Origin: a bacterium
GTDB lineage: Bacteria > Chloroflexota > Dormibacteria > Aeolococcales > Bog-877
Assembly: GCA_021801645.1 (NCBI GenBank)
Contig: JAJYXT010000081.1
Location: 1-33,826 of the forward strand
Length of the DNA: 33,826 bases
Direction of reading: 5' to 3'
Below, one piece after another: positions 1 through 5,390 of this stretch; within the stretch, counting starts at the first letter, position 1, and each line of letters begins with the position of its first letter. The notes beneath the pieces were generated by a model. It was not told the origin of the DNA. It searched no databases and was given only the letters and a program-made list of their open reading frames with translations. The position numbers and the translations under genes are program-made.

Positions 1-98
1 GCCTCTTCGATCTCGGTTAGGGTGATGCTGCGCTCCGGGTGACCCCGACCAAGGTGGTCACGGTTGGCCGCGTCCCAAACGACCGCCGCACTTTCCAC
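1..98 (-). CDS. BrnT/DUF4258-like toxin, N-terminal part (runs off left edge)
   Basis: About 33 codons are visible from a GTG at 98 to the window edge. The peptide begins VESAAVVWDAANRDHLGR and continues GHPERSITLTEIEE. A short beta strand ending in 'WD', then 'ANRDHL' and a run ending 'EIEE', resembles the start of BrnT/DUF4258-type small RNase toxins (FEWDxxNxxH...), which act on RNA in the cytoplasm and usually pair with a following antitoxin gene. The C-terminal half and any antitoxin lie outside the window, so catalytic residues cannot be checked. A TATACT box lies exactly 6 nt before the GTG, implying a leaderless transcript. The family call rests on a short match; a different small accessory protein remains possible. 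Confidence 0.4.
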   Translation of the reverse strand, partial: MESAAVVWDAANRDHLGRGHPERSITLTEIEE

Positions 99-104
99 AC
101 GCGC

Positions 105-110
105 AGTATA
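105..110 (-). promoter_or_regulatory. -10 box (TATACT) of the left-edge gene
   Basis: Read on the minus strand, TATACT is followed by GCGCGT and then the GTG start codon at 98. The 6-nt gap places the G of GTG at the expected transcription start, so the message would have no leader. No good -35 sits at 17 nt; a TTGCTG lies about 20 nt upstream. Confidence 0.45.
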
Positions 111-438
111 TATCAGAAGTGTAGTCGTATCAGCAACGCAGATTGCGTTTGGCACCTTGCGGGCCACCTCACGGTCGGGTAGCACCGGGCGCGATTGGAC
201 GAGTTCTCGCACCGTGTCCGACCCATGGGATCATCTCGTGGCAGTTCTGGCAGTCTGCCAGGGCGGGTCACGAGGTCCCGAAGGGGAGATCTCCATGGCC
301 GAGACGCGACGCCCTGGCTCCCCGGGCCGGGCCGTGGTGTGAACCCGTCCCCCGGTCCACGATTTCGGTGGACGACTGGTTGGCATGATGGGCGGGTTAA
401 CCAGGAGGAGGCCAAATGACCGAGAGACGGCGGCAGAG
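111..438. other. Gene-poor stretch in accessory region
   Basis: No recognisable protein in either orientation. A small inverted repeat, GTCCAC (355-360) and GTGGAC (368-373) with a 7-nt loop, lies downstream of the putative anti-sigma gene on its strand and could be a weak terminator. A strong Shine-Dalgarno (AGGAGGAGG, about 403-411) precedes an ATG at 416 on the plus strand, but that frame closes after 14 codons. Confidence 0.4.
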
Positions 439-460
439 TCAGGCGGAAGGCGAGGAATGA
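416..460 (+). CDS. 14-codon ORF behind a perfect ribosome binding site; possible leader peptide or gene remnant
   Basis: ATG at 416 sits a few bases after AGGAGGAGGCC, one of the strongest Shine-Dalgarno matches in the window. The frame reads MTERRRQSQAEGEE and then TGA. It overlaps the 3' end of the oppositely oriented gene at 439. No homology is recognisable. It could be the surviving start of a decayed gene, a leader peptide, or chance. Confidence 0.15.
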   Translation: MTERRRQSQAEGEE

Positions 461-1053
461 CCAGGCGAGGGGTTGGACTCCAGCAGCTGGAGGGCCATTA
501 CCCGCCGGCTCGCGGCATTGATTACGGCTGAGCCCACGACAGATTCCCACCCACCTTGAGGCGGCCCCGAGAGGAGGACGACCCACAGGTTCTGGGGGCC
601 AGTCGACGAGTACGCCGAGGTGCCATCGATCTTCACAGTTCTCGCGCCGGCCACGTAGAACCCACCCGTTACCTGAAGGCCGCGAACCGGCGGTTGGCCA
701 TCGCCAGGTCGCCAATTGGCCCGCAGAGCCAACTCGGCGACCCAGTTCGGCAACGTCTCACTCGTCAGGATTCCGTCGGTCGCGGAGGTGGCTTGGATCC
801 GGACACCACCCAGTGCGACCACCGAGCTGCTGGTCAGCCGCACCGGTTGGAGCCGGGCCACGACGCCAATGGCGACGAGCGCTGCCAACACCACGGCCAT
901 CGATACACCGAGCCGAGCGTGCCACCTCGCCTTGCGCCGCGCCAGCACCCGCGGTCGGTTGGACGTGGAACTGGCTCGCACCAGGGCCGCATCCATTCGA
1001 TTTGCGAGGAAGGAACCAAGCCTGATCTTGAACTCATCGTCGCTGCTCTTCAC
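439..1053 (-). CDS. One-TM protein coupled to an ECF sigma factor (putative anti-sigma factor)
   Basis: 204 aa from a GTG whose GTGA overlaps the stop of the upstream sigma factor gene, a sign of translational coupling; this decides the start over an in-frame codon further upstream. The first 45 residues are charged and cytoplasmic, with a basic patch (RRKARWHAR) just before a single membrane helix at about 48-67. A roughly 135-residue exported, Ser/Gly/Val-rich domain follows, with no motif I can name. Gene order and topology match anti-sigma factors that hold an ECF sigma at the membrane, but no ZAS (HxxxCxxC) zinc motif is visible, so the role is inferred from context only. Confidence 0.6.
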   Translation of the reverse strand: MKSSDDEFKIRLGSFLANRMDAALVRASSTSNRPRVLARRKARWHARLGVSMAVVLAALVAIGVVARLQPVRLTSSSVVALGGVRIQATSATDGILTSETLPNWVAELALRANWRPGDGQPPVRGLQVTGGFYVAGARTVKIDGTSAYSSTGPQNLWVVLLSGPPQGGWESVVGSAVINAASRRVMALQLLESNPSPGHSSPSA

Positions 1054-1556
1054 GACATGTTCCTCCTCATAGTGCCAAGGGCGCGTGCCAGATGACTGCG
1101 AGCCGTCCCCGGTCGGCACCCCAAGATCTGTGCGCATTCATCCAACGTGTACCCATGGAAGAAGTGGAGCACCACGACCGCTCGCTGGCGCCGAGAGCAG
1201 CGGGCAAACCCCATCGCCAGGTCGTGATCCCCTGAGTCATCGCCCAACCCGACCTCTTCATCCGGGTAACGCGGACCGAGGAGCCTACGCCGAACTTGGA
1301 GCCTCCGCCAGCTTAGAGCCCTCCGCACACAGATTTGGAGAAGCCACGGCTCACGCCTACTGGGATCGCGGAGTGTGGGCCAGTTCTTCCAGGCTGCTTC
1401 AAGGCTCTCCTGCGCCACATCCTCAGCGATCCCCCAGTCCCCGACAATGGCAAAAGCTGTGGCGACGAGGCGAGGCCAGTTGGCTGCCACAACGCCGTCG
1501 AAGTCGCCGTACCCCGCATCGGATTTGGGTGGAACTGTTGGAAGCGACTCGTCCAT
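1050..1556 (-). CDS. ECF-family RNA polymerase sigma factor
   Basis: 168 aa from the ATG at 1556 (MDESLP...). Region 2 is seen around residues 20-75 (NWPRLVATAFAIVGD, then AEDVAQESLEAAW with the WLLQICVRRAL segment). After a short charged linker comes region 4 at about 120-160, with the helix-turn-helix HGYTLDECAQILGCRPGTA and RSHLARAL. Length and two-domain build are those of an ECF sigma, closest in feel to actinobacterial SigE-family members, directing core RNA polymerase to alternative promoters. Its stop overlaps the next start (GTGA), so it is made together with the one-TM protein that probably controls it. It lies in the accessory section left of the tRNA fragment, so it may serve or sense the island. 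A longer in-frame start exists but adds no conserved sequence. Confidence 0.8.
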   Translation of the reverse strand: MDESLPTVPPKSDAGYGDFDGVVAANWPRLVATAFAIVGDWGIAEDVAQESLEAAWKNWPTLRDPSRREPWLLQICVRRALSWRRLQVRRRLLGPRYPDEEVGLGDDSGDHDLAMGFARCSRRQRAVVVLHFFHGYTLDECAQILGCRPGTARSHLARALGTMRRNMS

Positions 1557-1614
1557 GCCCTTGAGACGCCGCGAAATCCTCGATGGTTTACCCGAACCGA
1601 CCAAGCCTGAATTT

Positions 1615-2334
1615 TCAGCCGGCAACCGCCACCTCGAGGCCCAGCAGCTCGCACGCCACTTGGAAGTCAGGGTCGTCAACCTCGATCGGCTCGGTGGCCG
1701 CTACCGCGATCGGGCTGTCGAGGGCAGGTGGCGTCGGCTCGAGGACCGCCAACTCGGTCAAGTCGTCGCCGAGTCTGGAGAGGCATGCGATGCCGGAGAA
1801 TTGCGGTCGGCCATCTCCCCTCGACAACTCGTACACGTGACGTGAGCTTCGCTGGGTGATCTGTCTGGGCACGGCTGGGCGGATCGCGGCAGTATCAAGC
1901 TCCGTCACCCCTGCCGCGGCCAGCGCTGGAGCGACCTCGTGGGCCAACTCCGTGTTGAGGTGAACCAGGGACTCGTGGTGCCCCACATCCGCGTACTCGC
2001 CGACCAGGAGGGCCCGTGAAACCATCCGCCCTCGGCACCAGCGCGCCGGCACCTTCCCCGGCGGGAGCGCGTCTATCTCACCGTTGATGGCAGCCAGCTC
2101 GCGGACCACTTGAGGCGCCGCGCGGAACCGGGCCAGCGTCTCCAGGAACGCGCCAAGCTTCTGGGAGGACGCTCACAGGACGCGGTACCGACCCAAAGGA
2201 TCGTCCCAGCGGTTGCCATAGGTACCCCCTGGGCCCGCATGGCGCCAATCCGGCCACGCCCAGGGATCTGGTCGGCGGCCGATTCGGAACACTGGTTGCT
2301 CCGGTCGGGCCCCGACCAACGCCAACCTGATCAG
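1615..2334 (-). pseudogene. RES-domain toxin (NAD+-phosphorylase type), broken by in-frame TGA
   Basis: Reading from about 2334, the frame gives RRPDPWAWPDWRHAGPGG, TYGNRWDDPLGRYRVL, then TGA (2173-2175), then ASSQKLGAFLETLARF and on through ELAAINGE, ADVGHHESL, AIRPAVPRQITQ, FSGIACLSRLGDD and DDPDFQVACELLGL. These are the landmarks of full-length RES toxins (MbcT/ParT type), which destroy or transfer NAD+ in the cytoplasm. The stop replaces the residue just before 'ASS', normally Tyr in this family (recalled), 11 residues before the Glu of FLETL. The start is also damaged: the expected overlap with the antitoxin stop reads CTGA rather than ATGA or GTGA. A GTG at 2109 could restart only the last 164 codons, without the N-terminal active-site half. 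Most likely inactive. Confidence 0.8.
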
Positions 2335-2726
2335 CCCCCGAGCAGAAAGGCACGCGCGGCCTCGAGCAACGTCGGCCCCACCTCACTCACCTCACCCTCG
2401 CGAAGCAGCTACGCCGGGACTCGGTCGTCCAACTGCGGGTTCACCCCCTGGAACCAGGCCTGCACCACGTCGGGTGGGTCTCCCCAATCGCTGAGCATCT
2501 CCGCCAGCTGCAGGCCCAGCCGGAGCCGGGGCCGAACCCGGGGATCACGGATAGCCCTCTCCCCGGTCCCCCACTCTCGCACTGCTCGGGCCTCAGGCAC
2601 TCCGCCGATGTACGCCACTAAACGTTCCCCCAGGACCGCGCTCAGCCGGGCTACCACCCGCTCAAGCGACGACCGGACCGCCTTCTCGTGTGCCGCCAGG
2701 TCGGAACGCGCTCTGGCTACGTTCAC
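2331..2726 (-). pseudogene. MbcA/ParS/Xre-type antitoxin (DUF2384-like), interrupted by in-frame TAG
   Basis: Starts at GTG 2726 behind a good GGAGGG Shine-Dalgarno 7 nt upstream. The frame gives VARLSAVLGERLVAYIGGV, RPRLRLGLQLAEML and WFQGVNPQLDDRVPA, then TAG at 2409-2411, then LLREGEVSEVGPTLLEAARA, closing at 2331. The second half is the toxin-binding C-terminal domain of MbcA/ParS antitoxins, whose hallmark 'NPxLxxRxPAxLLR' is split by the TAG. Without readthrough the protein ends at 105 of 131 residues and loses the last helices that normally cover the toxin active site. The following RES gene is also broken, so the loss is tolerable. A sequencing error is less likely because two different stops disrupt two adjacent genes. 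Confidence 0.8.
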
Positions 2727-3145
2727 GGCAGGCCCTCCATGGGTAGCTCTTCCGCTTCGGCCTGGCCCCGACCAATCCCTTGTCAAAGCCAAGGCTGCGC
2801 CCATTCTTCCCGAAGGTACAGCGGGACCAGTGCCGATGAAGCACCGTCGTGGGACCATCGCGGCTCCTCTCAGCGGCCGGGCTCCGGGCAACCAGACCAC
2901 TCAGCTCGTCCGCTGGCGCCCCCGCCTGCGGCTGTCCACATGTCCCGCTCGCTCTGCTCAGGGCCAACTCGCAGCCATCACCCCCAACCTACGAAGCGTG
3001 TCCCAACTTGGCGGACTGACAGCAACTCTGACAGCAACGGGTGCGTACTCGCCCGGTCCCCGGCGGACCCGCCTACCACCTGACCGCCACTCGTTGAAGT
3101 CAGAGGTGAACCGTACCGGTCTCCGGCGGACGTCAGCTGCGCGGT
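2727..3145. other. Non-coding flank between antitoxin remnant and tRNA fragment
   Basis: No convincing gene on either strand; open frames here lack recognisable motifs. The stretch holds a 12-nt-period tandem direct repeat (3016-3038) about 107 nt from the tRNA fragment. Immediately upstream of 2726 on the minus strand lies the ribosome binding site of the antitoxin remnant. Confidence 0.4.
3016..3038. repeat. Tandem direct repeat CTGACAGCAAC(T) x2
   Basis: CTGACAGCAACT (3016-3027) is followed directly by CTGACAGCAAC (3028-3038). Its position beside a probable attachment site would suit recombinase arm-type or excisionase sites, but two copies of a short repeat can also be chance or slippage. 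Confidence 0.4.
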
Positions 3146-3190
3146 CTCTTAATCCCAAGGTTCCAGGTTCGAGTCCTGGTGCGGGCACCA
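3146..3190 (+). other. 3' half of tRNA-Lys(CTT): probable integrative-element attachment site
   Basis: Exact tRNA geometry from the anticodon loop onward: loop CTCTTAA with anticodon CTT (3148-3150), 3' anticodon stem TCCCA (3153-3157), 5-nt variable loop AGGTT, T-arm CCAGG-TTCGAGT-CCTGG (3163-3179, perfect stem), 3' acceptor strand TGCGGGC (3180-3186), discriminator A and encoded CCA (3188-3190). The 5' half is absent: the bases just before the loop (GCGGT) do not pair with TCCCA, and no GCCCGCA acceptor strand or D-arm lies upstream. This is the segment usually duplicated when a tyrosine-recombinase element integrates into a tRNA gene. The orientation puts the intact tRNA to the left, beyond position 1, with the island between. 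Confidence 0.75.
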
Positions 3191-3304
3191 AATCCTGACA
3201 TCCGGCTCCGGCCACCTACGGAGTCAAATTCATTCGTCTGCGGATGGCGGGACGGTTCGCCCCGTCGACCTGCAGAGCGTGGTGGGCCCAAGCGCTTGGT
3301 CTCG

Positions 3305-3829
3305 TTATCCGGCGGCCTTCCCGGCTCCGGGGGGCAGATTGTCCTTCACCGTCCGCCTGGGCCTCCTCGCGGCGAGGTATTCGGGAGGCATGCCGGGCCC
3401 GGGCCGGACCTGCACGTCCTCCACGGGGATCTCTCCGCAGCTCGCACACACCAGCGCCTGAGCTATGGGACCGCCGCACTCCGTGTGTTGGTAAAGGATG
3501 GGAGGGCCGTCGGGACTGGCCCAGCGGTCGCCCCAGGCTGTGAGCGCGATGAGGGCCGGGGCCAGGTCGCGTCCCTTCTCGGTGAGCAAGTAGTCGCTCC
3601 TGTCCTTTGACCCCGAGGGGTGGCGCTCCATGAGGCCGGCGGCGACCAGTGAGTCGAGCCGGATCTTCAGAACGTTGGTGGCGAGTCCGAGGTTGTGCTG
3701 GAAGTCGTTGAAGCGGGTCACGTGCGCGAAGAGCGCGTCGCGGACGATGAGTAGGGTCCACCTCTCGCCAACCACCTCCAGGGCGCGGGCGATGGAGCAG
3801 ACCTGTCGGTCGTAGGTCCTTCCCAGCAT
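3305..3829 (-). CDS. HxlR-family transcriptional regulator
   Basis: 174 aa; ATG at 3829 follows GGGAGG 6 nt upstream. The N-terminal winged helix (about residues 5-105) has the HxlR signature: conserved Cys11 in 'QVCSIARALEVVGERWTLL', 'FNDFQHNLGLATNVLKIRL', 'LVAAGLMERHP' and 'YLLTEKGRDLAPAL'. A C-terminal extension at about 120-150 contains HTECGGPI and ALVCASCGE, a Cys/His pair set that could bind metal or act as a thiol switch, seen in some HxlR proteins. HxlR dimers often sense reactive electrophiles, redox state or quinones. It is divergent from the SRPBCC gene, and the shared 89-bp gap carries an inverted repeat over the -35 of that gene, so it probably represses that neighbour and perhaps the FMN reductase beyond. 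Confidence 0.88.
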   Translation of the reverse strand: MLGRTYDRQVCSIARALEVVGERWTLLIVRDALFAHVTRFNDFQHNLGLATNVLKIRLDSLVAAGLMERHPSGSKDRSDYLLTEKGRDLAPALIALTAWGDRWASPDGPPILYQHTECGGPIAQALVCASCGEIPVEDVQVRPGPGMPPEYLAARRPRRTVKDNLPPGAGKAAG

Positions 3830-3848
3830 GGGGCCTCCCGGTTAGGCA

Positions 3849-3878
3849 CTTGCATGACGCAAGCCATCAGCGTAGTAT
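3849..3878 (+). promoter_or_regulatory. SRPBCC-gene promoter with overlapping inverted repeat (candidate HxlR operator)
   Basis: TTGCAT (3850-3855) and TAGTAT (3873-3878) are separated by exactly 17 nt, a good housekeeping-type promoter firing toward 3919. The inverted repeat CTTGC-ATGAC-GCAAG (3849-3863) covers the -35, and a third CTTGC half-site follows at 3881. This layout suits steric repression by the divergently encoded HxlR protein. Confidence 0.6.
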
Positions 3879-3918
3879 CGCTTGCACCATACAACCTCGA
3901 GCCAGGAGGGACACGATC

Positions 3919-4365
3919 ATGAGCAGTCGCGACTTCACCGTCAGCATCACCGTGGACCAGCGTCCGGAAGCCGTCTTTGCGGCGATCAACGATGTGCGCG
4001 GCTGGTGGTCAGGGGACGTCGCCGGAGAGACAGGGAAGGTGGGGTCCACCTTTACCTATCGGTACGGTGACGTCCATTACTCAAAGCAGACCATCTCCGA
4101 GCTGGTGCCCGGCCGGCGCGTGGTCTGGCGGATTGAGGAAGCCCACCTCAACTTCACCAAGGACCCGGACGAGTGGGTCGGCACAGAGATCCACTTCGAG
4201 ATCGAGCCGAGGGAAGGCGCGACTCAACTGCGCTTCACCCACAAGGGGCTGACGGAGAGCCTGGAGTGCTACGAGGCCTGTTGCGGGGCGTGGAACTTTT
4301 ACGTCACCGAGTCCCTCCGAGACCTGATCACGAGCGGGGTTGCGCAGCCGAACCATCCGGTTTGA
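3919..4365 (+). CDS. SRPBCC/AHSA1-like (START superfamily) protein
   Basis: 148 aa; ATG at 3919 follows AGGAGGG 8 nt upstream, which rules out the longer in-frame start at 3850 that would overlap the promoter. The opening 'FTVSITVDQRPEAVFAAIND' followed by 'VRGWWSG' is the typical first strand and helix of Bet v 1-like SRPBCC folds. Later strands include GSTFTYRYGD, VPGRRVVWRIEE and TQLRFTHKGL, and the C-terminal helix carries CYEACCGAWNFYVTESLRDL. The Cys cluster at the start of that helix is unusual and may link to thiol or electrophile sensing by the neighbouring HxlR regulator. Such proteins bind small hydrophobic ligands in the cytoplasm; the ligand is unknown. Confidence 0.85.
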   Translation: MSSRDFTVSITVDQRPEAVFAAINDVRGWWSGDVAGETGKVGSTFTYRYGDVHYSKQTISELVPGRRVVWRIEEAHLNFTKDPDEWVGTEIHFEIEPREGATQLRFTHKGLTESLECYEACCGAWNFYVTESLRDLITSGVAQPNHPV

Positions 4366-4439
4366 GCGGCCCGGCCCGCCGCCCGCGACGGGGAGCGGCT
4401 GGCCGTCCCGCCTCCTGCCGGAATGGCAGCCGGGTCGAG

Positions 4440-4657
4440 CTGCTCTCGGCTGGCGTGCACGAGGCGTCCCGCGGGAGGTGGGCCAGCAGAAGCGGGCCGT
4501 CAGCCAACCGGAGTGACCCGTGCAGTACCCCGACGCGGTCTATGAGTGCGGCCGGGCCCATTCCCCTGGCACCGCGACCGTTCCGGGGCGACGTTCCATT
4601 GACCTCGATATCCGGTAGGCGCCTCGCCGGCCCGGAGAGGCGGCCGGCGACCGCCAC
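4440..4657 (-). pseudogene. Remnant of a sensor histidine kinase ATPase domain (C-terminal end)
   Basis: The minus-strand frame reads VAVAGRLSGPARRLPDIEV, NGTSPRNGRGARGMG, then PAALIDRVGVLHGSLRLADG and PLLLAHLPRDA. This matches the end of HATPase_c domains of the NarX/DesK type ('GxGLxGMxDRVxxLGGxL...GGGTxVxAxLP'). The second glycine box is seen as RGMG, but the last (GGGT-like) box is missing between 'ADGP' and 'LLLAHLP'. Everything N-terminal (dimerisation helices, His box, N box) is absent upstream, where the FMN reductase starts. It is therefore a fragment, unlikely to be expressed. The call is pattern-based and the stretch is short. Confidence 0.45.
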
Positions 4658-4740
4658 GGGGCCAGCGCGGCCTCCTACCCTAGGATGAGAGAGCAGTCTT
4701 GACGCCCTCGGATGGGGGCGAGGTTATCCCTGGAGGCGAT

Positions 4741-5328
4741 ATGTCAGCACCACTACTTGAGGTCGTCATCGGCAGCACCCGCCCGGGCCGAGTCGGGAAG
4801 CCGGTGGCCGACTGGTTTCTTGGCGAGGCCCGGCGTCATGGGTGGTTCCGCTTGGAGCTGGTGGACCTCGCCAAGATCAACCTCCCGATTTTCGACGAGC
4901 CTCGGCATCCGCGCCTGGGGCAGTACCAGCACGAGCACACGCGGGCTTGGAGCGAGACCGTCTCGCGAGCCGACGCCCTCGTCTTCGTCGTGCCGGAGTA
5001 CAACTACGGCTTCAACGCGGCGACCAAGAACGCCATCGACTACCTGCACCGGGAGTGGGCCTACAAGCCGGTGGGATTCGTCAGCTACGGGGGAGTCGCC
5101 GCCGGCACCCGGGCAGTGCAGATGCTGAAGCAGGTGCTGACCACCCTCCGGATGACGCCGGTGTTCGAGGCGGTGAACATCCCCTTCGTCAGCCAGTTCG
5201 TGGGACCGGACGGCCAGTTCCGCTCCACTGAGGTGATGAACCAAGCGGCGGAGGAGATGCTGGAAGAGCTGGCCCGCTTAGAGGAGGCCCTCAGGCCTCT
5301 GCGCCGGTCAGCGGACGTAGCCGCCTGA
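4741..5328 (+). CDS. NADPH-dependent FMN reductase family protein
   Basis: 195 aa from the ATG at 4741, preceded by TGGAGG. The flavodoxin-like fold is plain: 'LEVVIGSTRPGRVGKPVADW' is the first strand with the FMN-phosphate loop (GSTRxGR), followed by LVDLAKINLPIFDE, 'ALVFVVPEYNYGFNAATKNA' (the PEYNxGxxxxxKNAID flavin-ring motif) and GFVSYGGVAAGTRAVQ. Length is normal for the NAD(P)H:FMN/quinone reductase family (ChrR/YieF/SsuE-like). It probably reduces flavin, quinones or other electrophiles in the cytoplasm with two electrons, which fits an upstream HxlR regulator, a family often tied to quinone and electrophile response. The physiological substrate cannot be read from sequence. Confidence 0.88.
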   Translation: MSAPLLEVVIGSTRPGRVGKPVADWFLGEARRHGWFRLELVDLAKINLPIFDEPRHPRLGQYQHEHTRAWSETVSRADALVFVVPEYNYGFNAATKNAIDYLHREWAYKPVGFVSYGGVAAGTRAVQMLKQVLTTLRMTPVFEAVNIPFVSQFVGPDGQFRSTEVMNQAAEEMLEELARLEEALRPLRRSADVAA

Positions 5329-5351
5329 CCTCGCCGTGAGGGGTCCGGGCA

Positions 5352-5384
5352 CGGTCCGCACCCTCGCTGAGAGGGTGCGGACCG
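5352..5384. terminator. Bidirectional hairpin terminator between convergent genes
   Basis: A perfect 14-bp stem, CGGTCCGCACCCTC (5352-5365) and GAGGGTGCGGACCG (5371-5384), with a GCTGA loop. It sits in the 62-bp gap between the plus-strand FMN reductase (ends 5328) and the minus-strand membrane protein gene (ends 5391). There is no T-run, common for high-GC terminators. Confidence 0.8.
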
Positions 5385-5390
5385 CCCGCG

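Noticed and set aside
2173-2411. Possible stop-codon recoding (TAG and TGA read as sense) in the toxin-antitoxin pair
   Set aside because: TGA ends many intact genes in the window (fabH, accD, korA and others), and two different stops are involved; decay is simpler.
3114-3190. Complete tRNA gene
   Set aside because: No acceptor 5' strand (GCCCGCA needed), no D-arm, and the anticodon stem does not pair; only the 3' half is real.
2110-3198. Plus-strand open frame of 362 codons across the antitoxin remnant and tRNA fragment
   Set aside because: Ser/Arg/Pro-rich shadow of the minus-strand RES/antitoxin region; it ends inside the tRNA fragment.
2958-3215. Minus-strand peptide containing 'APGLEPGTLGL'
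   Set aside because: This is the well-known false translation of the complement of a tRNA T-arm, here from the tRNA-Lys fragment.
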